From Xanthostigma xanthostigma (lineage: Eukaryota; Arthropoda; Insecta; Raphidioptera; Raphidiidae): a DNA stretch of 64,000 bases. The position numbers and the translations under genes are program-made. Of this stretch, positions 1-9,616 are shown piece after piece. The stretch is from NCBI GenBank assembly GCA_963575645.1, contig OY754469.1, positions 45,590,753-45,654,752 on the forward strand, read 5' to 3'. Positions within the stretch are counted from its first letter, which is position 1. Each line of letters begins with the position of its first letter. The notes beneath the pieces are model-generated. The model made no database searches, had not been told where the DNA came from, and was given only the letters and a program-made list of their open reading frames with translations.

Positions 1-325
1 GCAATTAATTACAATTTTCGGTAGTACTTACTTATTCGAACAAACCTTTTCGATTCTCAATTACAGAAAAAATAAATATGTTTCTCGTTTCACAAATGAG
101 CATTTGACAGCTATTCTACGAATTTCAACTACAAACCTGGAAGCTAACATACAACAATAGCCACTCAAATATAGTCTCAAACGTCACACTAATTTTTGTA
201 AAAGAACAGTTCTGTGTTGAAATTCTAAGTTAAATTTTTAATAAAATTCAAATAAAATGTTTTCGAATTTTTAATATCACAAATACCTATCATTAAAATT
301 ATGAACAAGTGCGGCCCGCCTTTAT

Positions 326-378
326 TTCAATTTGCCACTATGTGGCCCTTGATTGCCAAAAGGTTGCCAACCGCTGAT
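326..378. mobile_element. hAT right-end fragment
   Basis: GCGGCCCGCC followed by AAGGTTGCCAACCGCTG resembles the right terminus of the hAT-like elements at 16.4 and 21.0 kb. No left end or target duplication is visible. Confidence 0.35.
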
Positions 379-538
379 CTAGTGAATTTTTTTGAACGTG
401 TTAAAAAATGTGCTCTGATCAACAAAAAAAAGCTTGTTTTCAAACATACGGATACATGTTTAAAACAATCATAAAGCTAAATGTTAAGTCCCAATAAGGT
501 GGTGGTTGGAGACTTCTGCTTTAGCCCTCCTTTGTAAT

Positions 539-761
539 CAGGGGCGGATCTAGAGTTTTCGGGACCTGGGACTTATTGAAGTCCAATGGGGCCCCATCTT
601 TTGGTAGATCAATAATCTTTAAATTGGGGTTTAAATTCATTTTTAATACCATCGAAATCAGAGGTCTACCTTGATGAATTGACCAAACAAATGAGTTATA
701 AATTGACCCAAAAAATTGCCAAGACCTTAAGCCCTATTAGTCCCTTATAGATCCGCTTCTG
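539..761. mobile_element. hAT-like MITE
   Basis: Ends are CAGGGGCGGATCTAGA and TAGATCCGCTTCTG (imperfect terminal inverted repeats). Flanks TTTGTAAT and TTTGTTAT form a near-perfect 8-bp target duplication. No coding capacity. Confidence 0.7.
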
Positions 762-2578
762 TTTGTTATCTTCTGCTTTTGTAAAAAAGAATGCAAGTTG
801 CCTGTTATATGAAGATTAAGAAGAAGATGCACTAAAAAACCTAACTGCTTATTTTTAGGCCACCGGCAAGTTATAGTAAATCATCAGTATCGAAGAACAA
901 TTGGATGGACGGTTGTTATTGAGATAAATATGGATTAATTTTATTCAGTGCCTTATTCACTAATATACTAATATAACTATTTTAATAATAGGTTTTTATT
1001 ATAAATTTGCAAATTTTGTATGAGAATAATTTTATGTACATATTTGATACTGGCATCGGAAGATTTTTGAAAAATAATCTTGTAAGCTTGTTTCTTTTTT
1101 TTTTAATAGTGTATCCGATAGAGTTCAATACATACGAATTATGTACAAATTATTAACATAAATTTATTCCTTCGAGATGAATTATGTAATGATAATGGAT
1201 AATTTTGTATTTAAATTTGCCTCCATAAGAAAAACATTATGCAAGTTTGAAGGCTATTAAGATTCGAAATATAAAAGTTTTATTTTTGTTTGCCGAATTC
1301 AGCTGGACCCTGATAGACTTGTTTACGATAGAACTTAAAACACAGAATTTTCAACGTTTGTGTAACAATCAACCAAATGATGTTCGTTAGCTAATTTGTT
1401 TTTTAGGGACAAATCGATGTTAATAAAAAGTGCCCATTTGTGTGCTTATATAATATACATTATACAGTGTTGTAATGTATCTAGGTATATTTATAAATAT
1501 TTAATTAATAAATATTGGTTTCCACAAACGTTTTTTATATTATTTAAATAAATAATGTACGTCACGTGAGTTTTGGAATTTCATGTGAATCACGGGTAAT
1601 TTTGTTTTAGGGTTTTTCCAATGAAGTTTCACTTGATTCAAAGAATAAACAATGTTTAATACTTGAAAAGATTTATCTATTGAAAATCTTTTACTTTAAA
1701 TATTCAGTCAAACAAAGCGATTAGAATAATATCTTGATTGTTTTAAATTAAATAAAAATAAACGCAATGACAGTGTGCGAATTGTCTCTACAGTTTAGAC
1801 TATTGCTTTTTGTTTATTTTCCTTTATAAATTATTGAGTTGACTAACGTTCCTCACATAATTTAAAAGAAAAAAAAAATGTGAAAAGCAATGTCATATGT
1901 AAGACGTAATTTGATTTTTATTTAAATTCAGAACTTAATGTCCCTTAAAAAAGTTTTAATTTATAAAAACTTTCAGTTTTTCATGTCTTCAATTCTGATT
2001 TTTCACTTTCAAGCATAAAATATATTTGAAGTATAAAAAAAATGTACTCAAATTGTACATTTCATTCTTAACACTTTGACGGACACAGTTTTGTTCCAAT
2101 TTTGACACTATATTTTTTTTCATATGTTTGAAATTGAATAACTTTTATAAGTTGTTATGTTGTGACAATATTGCCTTAGTAGATATTTGTACGGTGACAC
2201 AAAGCACACAGGGTATGTATTCCACACTGAAAAATAGACTGCTACACCCGTCTGGCTATAAAACGTTCCGTAGTATACGACGGCTTCATTCGTCTTGTCA
2301 AACTTTTGAAGTTTTGCTTATGACGGTCTAAGCCGGTTTGTCCGTCAAAGTGTTAATTACCTATACCTAGGTACTAAAAAATGCCTGTTACAACACTACG
2401 TAGATTGCAATATTTTAAAGTAATTAAATATTATATTTTACTCTATTAAAATATAGGACTTTATAACTGTGTTCAGGTGAATTCTCAAAATAGCTCATTT
2501 TAACTTTTTTTAACCCGGGTTTAATTTCAATTATTTCTAATTAATGGATAGAAAATGTTTGTCATTATATGAAACCAA
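762..2578. other. gene-free AT-rich sequence
   Basis: I see no supported gene here. The 67-codon open frame near 2128-2331 has no recognisable domain and codon use like the surrounding AT-rich DNA. Confidence 0.5.
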
Positions 2579-3038
2579 GGGTGCGTTCCGATATACACCG
2601 GGAGCACTGCCCAGTGCTCTTACTGTAGAAAAATTCGTTCCGTTATGAACGCCAGTAAACTGCCGCAGTACCCTAGGGCCTAGGGAAATATATGACGTCA
2701 TAAATAACCATATATTTCTACTGCGAGCACTGGCGTTTTCGAGGTAAGGTACTCGCCAGTACTTTGATCACGTGATCAGTCAAAGCCGCTTGAGTGCTAA
2801 ACAGTTGACATTAAAAATTCTGAAATATTTTTTTGACTTCTGAAAATAATGGAAAATTTGCAAAAATTGAGCTTATTTAATTAGAAATATTTAATACGCT
2901 CATTTGAAAACTGCGTCAAAAAACGATGCTGACAGTTTAAATAGTAACCAGTATTACTGGCTATAAAGGAACGGCTTCACAGTATACTGAATTGACGTCA
3001 CACTGTACAGTGCTCCCAGTGTATATCGGAACGCACCC
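2579..3038. mobile_element. MITE with 3-bp target duplication
   Basis: Terminal inverted repeats GGGTGCGTTCCGATATACAC and GTGTATATCGGAACGCACCC, flanked by CAA on both sides. A 3-bp duplication and GGGYGCG-type ends suggest PIF/Harbinger-like mobilisation, but the target is not TWA. Non-coding, 460 bp. Confidence 0.75.
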
Positions 3039-3213
3039 CAACCTATGTAGCTGCCATAGTGATGGGTGACTTTTTCGGCGGGCTTTTCAATTTTGATATT
3101 TTTCAAACTATAGTTCAGCAGTGGCGACTCGTTAACATTTTAAATGGGTGATCTTGTGTGTATATACGACATACATAACGCCGAGTCAAAGCTGTCAAAT
3201 GAAATAGATTCAG

Positions 3214-3573
3214 TAAAGCTGTAAAAGTAACGAGAAATTGTGTACCCGTATGTATTCGTTACTTAAAGAACCAGTGCCCGTTACTTTCGTATCGTTACCT
3301 TACTAGTTACTTTTCATATGACATACAATCGTGTATAACAGCATCAAGAAGTGTATGTTCTCTGGCATCAAGGATGTACCATATCCCATCGAGGCGCGTC
3401 GCATACGTGATACGGTATGACTTCGTTCGTATAACGGATAACCGCATCAAACGAGTCGAACTGACATGGATACGACAGATGCGAGTAACGAAATGAATTT
3501 GTAATTCAGTACTTCGAGTCAGACGATGTACCCGTTACTCAGTAACGAATACATACGGTTTGTTACAGCTCTA
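3214..3573. mobile_element. hAT-like MITE with perfect 8-bp duplication
   Basis: Starts TAAAGCTGTAAAAGTAACG and ends GTTTGTTACAGCTCTA, flanked on both sides by AGATTCAG. The interior has inverted motifs GTATGTATTCGTTACT / AGTAACGAATACATAC. Non-coding. Confidence 0.8.
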
Positions 3574-3750
3574 AGATTCAGTGAACACTTTTAGCATATG
3601 ACAGTGCTAGATGCTTTTTTGCTCTAATGTGTTGACGGTAAACTCAAAGCCGATCTAAATCACATATTTAATACCCTCTATGTTGCTAGCAAAGATCGGG
3701 AGAAAGACTTAAGCACTACGGTGCAGATAAGATAATATATAAGAAGGTAT

Positions 3751-3898
3751 TCCAATCCTGCAATGCATCATGGGAAATGTGTCAAGCGGTCGCGCCACCA
3801 CGAGTGTGTCAGATACACTAGCCATCCAATCCTGCAATGCATCATGGGAAATGTGTCAAGCGGTCGCGCCACCACGAGTGTGTCTGATACACTAGCCA
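3751..3898. repeat. tandem duplication, 74-bp unit
   Basis: Two copies, from 3751 and 3825, differ at one base (GTGTCAG versus GTGTCTG). The unit contains TGCAATGCATCATGGGAAAT and is GC-richer than the surroundings. Confidence 0.9.
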
Positions 3899-3938
3899 GT
3901 AACTAAAGTATTTTCATCCTAACTCTTGAAATAATAAT

Positions 3939-4017
3939 AAATATTGTTTATTAATTAATTAGCGCCTAAAAATTTTTTTAAATTTTTTAGGCGCTAATTA
4001 ATTAATAAACAATATTT
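3939..4017. repeat. 79-bp near-perfect hairpin
   Basis: Arms AAATATTGTTTATTAATTAA and its complement surround GCGCCTAAAAA...TTTTTAGGCGC with almost no loop. Flanked by AT-rich sequence; no coding capacity. Confidence 0.9.
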
Positions 4018-4464
4018 AATCTCACTTATTATACTCCGAGTCTCATGCGCATGTCCGTGAATGGATGCGCGTCAGTTGCAGCGTTAGTTTGCACATGGAA
4101 CTAAGCTGTGAAAGGGAGATGGCTTGCTCTATTCCACTTACTAATTGCCCCACTACAGACTCGACACTTGCGCACAACGAATGAAGTCAAAAAGAAAGAG
4201 ATAGAAAACAGTCATTTGCTGTCTCACTTCATGGGCCACGCCAGAAAGTCTACCACACAGACGGGTTAAATTTTAGCGTTGATTGTTTTACTATTACACA
4301 ATTTCCTGACATTAAATTTTGCTTATCTAAAATTATGAAGTCCTTAAGATTTTGGTTGTTGTGCAGTGTTCATCAGCTTGCTAAGCGTACCTGATGTTTT
4401 CCCGCTAAAATTGCCATCCAAACAATTCCCCTTTCCTGAGTAAATATGCTTTGCTGTTTCTAAT

Positions 4465-4601
4465 GGCGTTTTTGGTATCGAGAACAGCCCCGGGGCAGGG
4501 CAAGCCGATTGGATAACTATTGGTTAAATAAACAATAAACACATTTCTTTAATCAATTTGGCCTGCTCTGCCCCGGGACAGTTCTCGATACCGAAAGCGC
4601 C
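4465..4601. repeat. short inverted-repeat element
   Basis: GGCGTTTTTGGTATCGAGAA and TTCTCGATACCGAAAGCGCC, both followed inward by a CCCCGGGGCAG-type block, enclose about 60 bp. Probably a tiny MITE; target duplication not identified. The flanks 4018-4464 and 4602-4963 show no gene. Confidence 0.6.
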
Positions 4602-4963
4602 GTAAGAGGTTTCAGGCGCTATCAATTATTTAGAGATTTGTGTCATTATTCGGTTGCAAAAAATACGTTATTTTCATGGAGATCTCGGGATGTGGTTGTG
4701 CCAGAGCGCATCGGAGCCCTGCAACTCTATACATTGTTATATATATTTTTTAATTCTAGTTTTATTACCATTTAATCAATGAATTTTACATTGTATCTTA
4801 GCGTAACGGTTTGAGGCAATATTAAACGTAATAAAATGACGTCTTAAATATATATTTGAGTCTGTTTGCGCCCTTGGCACATTTTTTACATGCTTGTATT
4901 AGGACTAACTGATTTATTATAAAAATTCTGTGTGAATTGGGTTACAATGTCGCCTGAACACAG

Positions 4964-5280
4964 TATAATACGCGCCATGAATCTAAAAGGCTCGAAAGTT
5001 AGATGCGAATGCGGGCTTGCGCTTGTACAGTCTGTTGAAAAACTACAAACTCGCAACTCAACAAAACTAAAGTAGCAATAACAACTTGACAATAGCGTAC
5101 TCGACTGTACTTTAAAGCAGGAAAGCGACAAGTGACAAAGGCAACGAGCGATCACAGCCAATCACCGACGAGCGCACGTTCCATGCAGGTAGCTGGGAGT
5201 ATCAACGGCTCTAAAATGTGCCTTTGCGACGCTGTTTGTGACTAACTTCCGAACCTTTTAGATCCGTGGCGCTTATTATA
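4964..5280 (+). mobile_element. MITE family M1, copy 1
   Basis: Terminal inverted repeats TATAATACGCGCCATGAATC and its complement GATCCGTGGCGCTTATTATA, about 40 bp long. The same ~320-bp unit occurs at 14063, 42675, 45655 and 47168. Short shadow open frames seen in several copies are shared because the DNA is shared, not because a gene is conserved. Confidence 0.85.
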
Positions 5281-5387
5281 CTAGAAAGTAAAAATAGAAA
5301 GTGATATTTTTTTTGTTAATTTTGACAAAATTTCATTGTTTGGTTATTTATAATTAAAAAAGATATTTTTTAAATTATTTATTAATA

Positions 5388-5522
5388 AAGGACCCCGCAC
5401 GGAACATATGGGAATTGGCCCTCGGTTAAAATCTTCCATACTCGGGGATATTATCCAAAAATCGACGCTGATCAAAAGTCTCCATGGGCACGAAGTCCGG
5501 AAATGCGATCCAAAAAAAAAAA

Positions 5523-5576
<54 letters not shown>

Positions 5577-5884
5577 TTTTTGGAGGAAGTGGAAAAACCT
5601 TCATATGATATATATACATATGTATATACTGTATATGATATATCTATGTGATGTAGATATGTCTATAATAGAATATCACAAGGAGACGGGTGCATTTGCT
5701 CATTTTCCCTATTTTGATTGCAATAAAAGTATACTTTTATTGCAATCAAAATAATAATAACTCCCCGGGATCGAATTTCCGGACTTCGTGCCCATGGAGA
5801 CTTTTGATCAGCGTCGATTTTTGGATAATATCCCCGAGTATGGAAGATTTTAACCGATTCCCATATGTTCCGTGCGGGGTCCTT
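5388..5884. mobile_element. TA-flanked foldback element with ~125-bp arms and (TA)n core
   Basis: Arms start AAGGACCCCGCACGGAACAT on both strands and are flanked by TA. Each arm runs about 120-125 bp; the left has a 7-bp insertion (GGCCCTC region). The spacer holds A-run/(TA)n/T-run sequence at 5511-5581 and a perfect 42-bp palindrome at 5711-5752. TA duplication fits Tc1/mariner-type mobilisation. Confidence 0.8.
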
Positions 5885-6044
5885 TACTCTGTAATAGTTT
5901 CGAAGTTTTCGTTAAAATATTTCGTAAAAATGCTATTTATATCTCAAAAAAACCTGTTTTATTATACTGTTAATAAAAATCATACCTTATGTTAAATAAA
6001 GTACTCTTAACTATTTTGAAAGTCGATTTCTGGTGTTTTATTGT

Positions 6045-6795
6045 GGGGTAACATTTAAGGGAAAACATTCGAATGTAGTTTGCATTCCATTGTTTTATGG
6101 GAATCAGCAGCACTTCCAGGAACGAGCTCATATCAGTCGGTTTGTATACAGTATGTAAACGCGTCAAGTGCACATAGGGAAATTAGCATTGGGAAAAAAT
6201 ACTTGGATCAGAGTTAGCCATGATTGCATTAATTGTTATTTCTATTGAATTATCGTGCTAATCTTGAGGATTTCTATTTCATTTTGATTTATTTTTATTT
6301 TACTTGGCTTTTTTAATAATAAAAAGCTCTTATAAATCATTATTTGTTTTTTTTTGTACAAAAAAAAAACTTCATCTGTTTGGAAATATTTCATTCAAAA
6401 ATTGTCTGACTGGTATGACATGCGCGTTGGTAAATCAGTGACCCAATGTCTTTAGATTCAACACGAATAGGCAGAGATATTTGATCTCGCACCATATTTA
6501 AGTATTTTTGGGAATTTAATGTCCCATTACTAAAAAAAGTCCGATTATGTTGTAATCATTTGAATATTTTCTTCGGTAGTATACATTCATTTTGCAAAAG
6601 AATATTATCTGTCAAATTGAAAAACAAAATTTCAAGGCTCACTCTGATCCAGTCATTTTTTCCCAATGTTAATTTCCCTATGTGCACCTTACGTGTTTAC
6701 ATACTGTATGTGGATTGGCAGATTCTCTAACATGCCCATAGACACTGATGACCTCGCCTGTGAACGTCTATAATCTCAACCTATCTATCTACATT
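6045..6795 (+). repeat. interspersed repeat family X, copy 1 (split by a mariner)
   Basis: Begins GGGAAAACATTCGAATGTAG, continues CATTCCATTGTTTTATGGGA and resumes after 6708 with GGCAGATTCTCTAAC, ending in CTATCTATCTAC. Copies at 16.06-16.70 and 18.48-18.69 kb share this order. Dispersal and a CTAT-rich 3' tail suggest a SINE or LINE tail, but no internal promoter is recognised. Confidence 0.55.
6149..6706 (-). mobile_element. decayed mariner-like transposon
   Basis: About 70-bp inverted repeats begin CAGTATGTAAAC and are flanked by TA. On the minus strand the interior contains GTLNSQKYLNMVRDQI and ACHTSQTIFE, which match the C-terminal catalytic part of mariner transposases ('GTLNSEKY... 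FQQDGAP-CHTS'). The N-terminal half is gone and the frame has stops. Inserted in repeat X. Confidence 0.75.
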
Positions 6796-7140
6796 CAAAA
6801 ATTTCAAATGGTCTATTAGTGGAGATAAATAAAAAACGATGCGATATTGTTTTGTGTTGTAAAAGAACAACATTTAATCGGTAATTAAAAGGCACTTTAA
6901 TTCATAAATAAAGCTAATCAAATAGCAATAATAATAATATTAGAACTAACTAAAATACATTTGAAGGAATATTAATATTAGAGACACTTATTCACTATAT
7001 CACCTCTTTAATATTAACTAGCGTTGCAATATTACATAATGTTAAAAATACGAAAGGAATGTATTTTACAAGGCTTACGTAAATTCTTTTAAAAAATTGA
7101 TTCAACAGGTTCACGGTATTGCCACAGAAAACAAAGGTTA

Positions 7141-7682
7141 AATTTTACTGAATAGACGGTTTCTATTTTGGCGAATTGTGGAACGCACGAAACTGTCTAT
7201 TGCTATAGGACAGTTGAAGAAGTGCAGTGAAAAGGGAAGGGCATTTGGGGGGAGATTAAAAAAAAAAACAATTACGGGGTCCTATCGACGTTAAGGCGTT
7301 TTCTTTTGCGCAGTGAAAAGGGGAGGGCGTTTGGAGAGTTTTTTGAAGTGAAAACTTCTTTAGCGGCGTTGTACACTTTTTTTGTAATGGGTAAAAAATG
7401 TTAAACTCGCGTCAGATCGTCAGATATGCGTAAGACGAAAACTTTTATTTATACAACGTTAGACATCTAGCGTTGAAATATCGTACATAAAAATGCAATC
7501 TATGATACAAACCATTTTGATCGAAAATTCGTAAGACGTTAATATTCAAGTTTTCACTTCCGCCAGCACTCCCGGAGTGCAACCCGTCTTTTTTTTTTTA
7601 ATTACAGGGTCGTGTTGATGCAATTAACAGTTTCGTGCGTTTCACAATTCGCCAAAATCGTCCATTCAGTAAAATTTCACCG
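7141..7682. mobile_element. inverted-repeat element with ~55-bp ends
   Basis: AATTTTACTGAATAGACGG ... GCACGAAACTGT at the left is complementary to ACAGTTTCGTGCG ... CCATTCAGTAAAATT at the right. The interior includes a copy of the repeat also present at 20.56 kb. Sequence between 6796 and 7140 shows nothing. Confidence 0.6.
7333..7592 (+). repeat. interspersed repeat W, copy 1
   Basis: Shares TGAAGTGAAAACTTCTTTAG, CAACGTTAGACATCTAGCG and GCACTCCCGGAGTGCAACCC with 20562-20880. The two copies differ by indels. Confidence 0.75.
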
Positions 7683-7988
7683 AAAACAAACTCTCAAAGG
7701 AATATTAATTACTGTTGGTACCTTTGATTTCCCATTACCAATATTCTGTGACTGAACTCACCAGCCATTATTAGGGCTGAATTTCTTGCGGAACGAAAAT
7801 ATTGTAAAATTTTGTTCAAACTAGTCTGAGAAACATTGAACGGTTGTAACAAATAAGTATTCTCACTTCTTGGTATACTACTAATATTATTTAATCTAAA
7901 ATTTTAAAAGCGCGTGACAATTACAGTGAACGAATATTTGAAAATAACAAAAATAGATATTTTACATGATTTTTAAAATTCTTATTTA

Positions 7989-8706
7989 CGCCCTTTGCAC
8001 ACAGGTCGACTGTTTTGCAAGTTGAGTTTCAAACCGATTCAGGATGCGACCTTTTATACGTCAGAGAATGGGGAGCCGCACTTGGGTCGACAAAAACACG
8101 ACCGATTTAAAATTAGTCTCAAACTGGTTTTGTGCGACCGTGTTCACAGGTTGAGAAGCAATAATTTTAGTTGCATGTTGTTGTGAAACTTATTCTGTAA
8201 GGTAGAAGCAACCATCTTTAACAATTCCGATTGTGTGGACAAAGAACCTCAATCGATTGAACAATTCAGAACCCAAAGGAATGGTGAGACCTCTGGTGAG
8301 AAATGCGCCGAACTGTCCTAAGAGGAGTTTTTGACAGGTAAACTATGGATGCATAAAGTAAACATTGATTTAGAAAAGCATGATGGAGGCTAGGTTAGCC
8401 TCCATCATGCTTTTCTAAATCAATGTTTATCTGTCAAAAAAAAATTGGTTGTCTGTAGTCGGTTTACAGACGATAGTTTTACGTGATAACGTATTCCGCT
8501 CTAAGGTCAGGCGGAACGTGACACTTTTTCGTGCATGCAGCCGGTGTTTCATCAATTTATAAGACGTTATCACGTCAAAAACCCCTTAGGACAGTTCGGC
8601 GCATTTCTCACCAGAGGTCTCGTCAATCCTTTGGGTTCCGAATAGTCGCATCTTGAACTGGTTTGAAAATCGGGTTGCGAAACAGTAGATCCGTGTTCAG
8701 AGGGCC
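7989..8706. mobile_element. Harbinger-like foldback with TTA duplication
   Basis: Flanked by TTA on both sides. Ends CGCCCTTTGCACACAGGTC and GATCCGTGTTCAGAGGGCC are inverted repeats that extend inward (CTGTTTTGCAA / TTGCGAAACAG). The middle folds again at 8361-8430 around GGAGGCTAGGTTAGCCTCC. One arm carries a nested MITE (8440-8580). Confidence 0.75.
8440..8580 (+). mobile_element. MITE family M2, copy 1 (nested)
   Basis: Starts AATTGGTTGTCTGTAGTCGG, contains ACGTGATAACGTATTCCGCT and ends AAGACGTTATCACGTC. Inserted at GTCAAAAA in one arm of the foldback; the other arm shows the unoccupied target. Confidence 0.85.
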
Positions 8707-9126
8707 TTAGAATGAAAAATTTCAAAAGCAGTTACAGGTCTACTGACCACATTCCATTTATTTTTTTTTACGTTATATTGTTTTGAGTTATCTACCTACT
8801 TAATGACTATAATTTGCAGAAAATTGCAAAATATTTTACATGTATATTTACACAAAATAGAAAATTTAACCGGAAAATTCACAGTCAAATTGCACAATTA
8901 ATGCTATAATCATACTATAAAATTACATCACATTATTTTGGAATGTCAGAATGTATTTTGTTGTACTTTGAATATTTGCCTAATGTTGTCAAATCTGGTC
9001 GACTGCTGGGATGGAAATAAAAAGTCTCTACGATATGACCGTTGCACGTCTGCTCTCAAAATAACAACACCTAGAATAAAGTGTTTAAATTATCATCACA
9101 ATTTATGAGTATCTACTGTATTTTTT

Positions 9127-9512
9127 TTATTACTCATGCGGGAAAAGTGGTATCGTAACGCATGCTGTTACGGTTGAAAAGTAGCTATTTTCATTTGCGT
9201 GCGGAAACTTTATTTGTCGCACTGAAATTATTGTTTGCCGCACGCAAATTCAGAGAAAAAAACAAAATAATAACGGTGTTAATGTCAACGAAACAAACTG
9301 TCATTTGAAGCAGATTTAAGGTTAAAATTTTCGATTATGGACTTTTATTCTTGACAATTTTAACTGAATTTTCAACTTTTTAATGATTTAATTTTAATTT
9401 ATATTATTTCTATTTTCTTTTTTTCATTCGTAATAAAATTTTTTTAATCGTAATAAAAAATAGTATGTGCAACTCGTGCGGCATTGTCGCACTAGTTGCA
9501 CAATATACTATT
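9127..9512 (+). repeat. interspersed repeat Y, copy 1
   Basis: Runs from TTATTACTCATGCGGGAAAA to CACTAGTTGCACAATATACT and recurs at 62102-62494 with few changes. A central ~90-bp stretch (GACAATTTTAACTGAATTTT) is shared with element Z at 12794 and 17208. It ends about 18 bp past the stop codon of the GH27 gene. Confidence 0.8.
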
Positions 9513-9529
9513 ATAGTTGTAAACATATT

Positions 9530-9616
9530 TTAAAAACTAATACCTGACGGATTCACTTTGACTTTAATTTTTGTCTGTGGTGATAGTACACCATAATCGA
9601 CGTCTTCATATAAATC
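9530..9616 (-). CDS. NAGA: terminal exon 6 of the GH27 gene (end uncertain)
   Basis: The exon begins DLYEDVDYG after a CAG acceptor and encodes [11 protein letters not shown], the usual C-terminal beta strand of the family. Read through, it ends GISF and TAA at 9530. A possible donor (CAG followed by GTATTAG) lies exactly at the Gly codon, where homologues continue with a few more residues, so a tiny last exon downstream cannot be excluded. A transposon-derived repeat ends only about 18 bp further on. Confidence 0.7.
   Translation of the reverse strand, partial: DLYEDVDYGVLSPQTKIKVKVNPSGISF

Noticed and set aside
2128..2331. 67-codon open frame as a small gene
   Set aside because: No domain, no neighbouring exon evidence; AT-rich chance frame.
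4886..5161. 91-codon minus-strand frame, similar to frames at 14192 and 47129
   Set aside because: The similarity arises because all lie in copies of MITE M1; no gene.
5520..5570. (TA)n microsatellite as an independent feature of interest
   Set aside because: It is the core of the foldback element and is described there.
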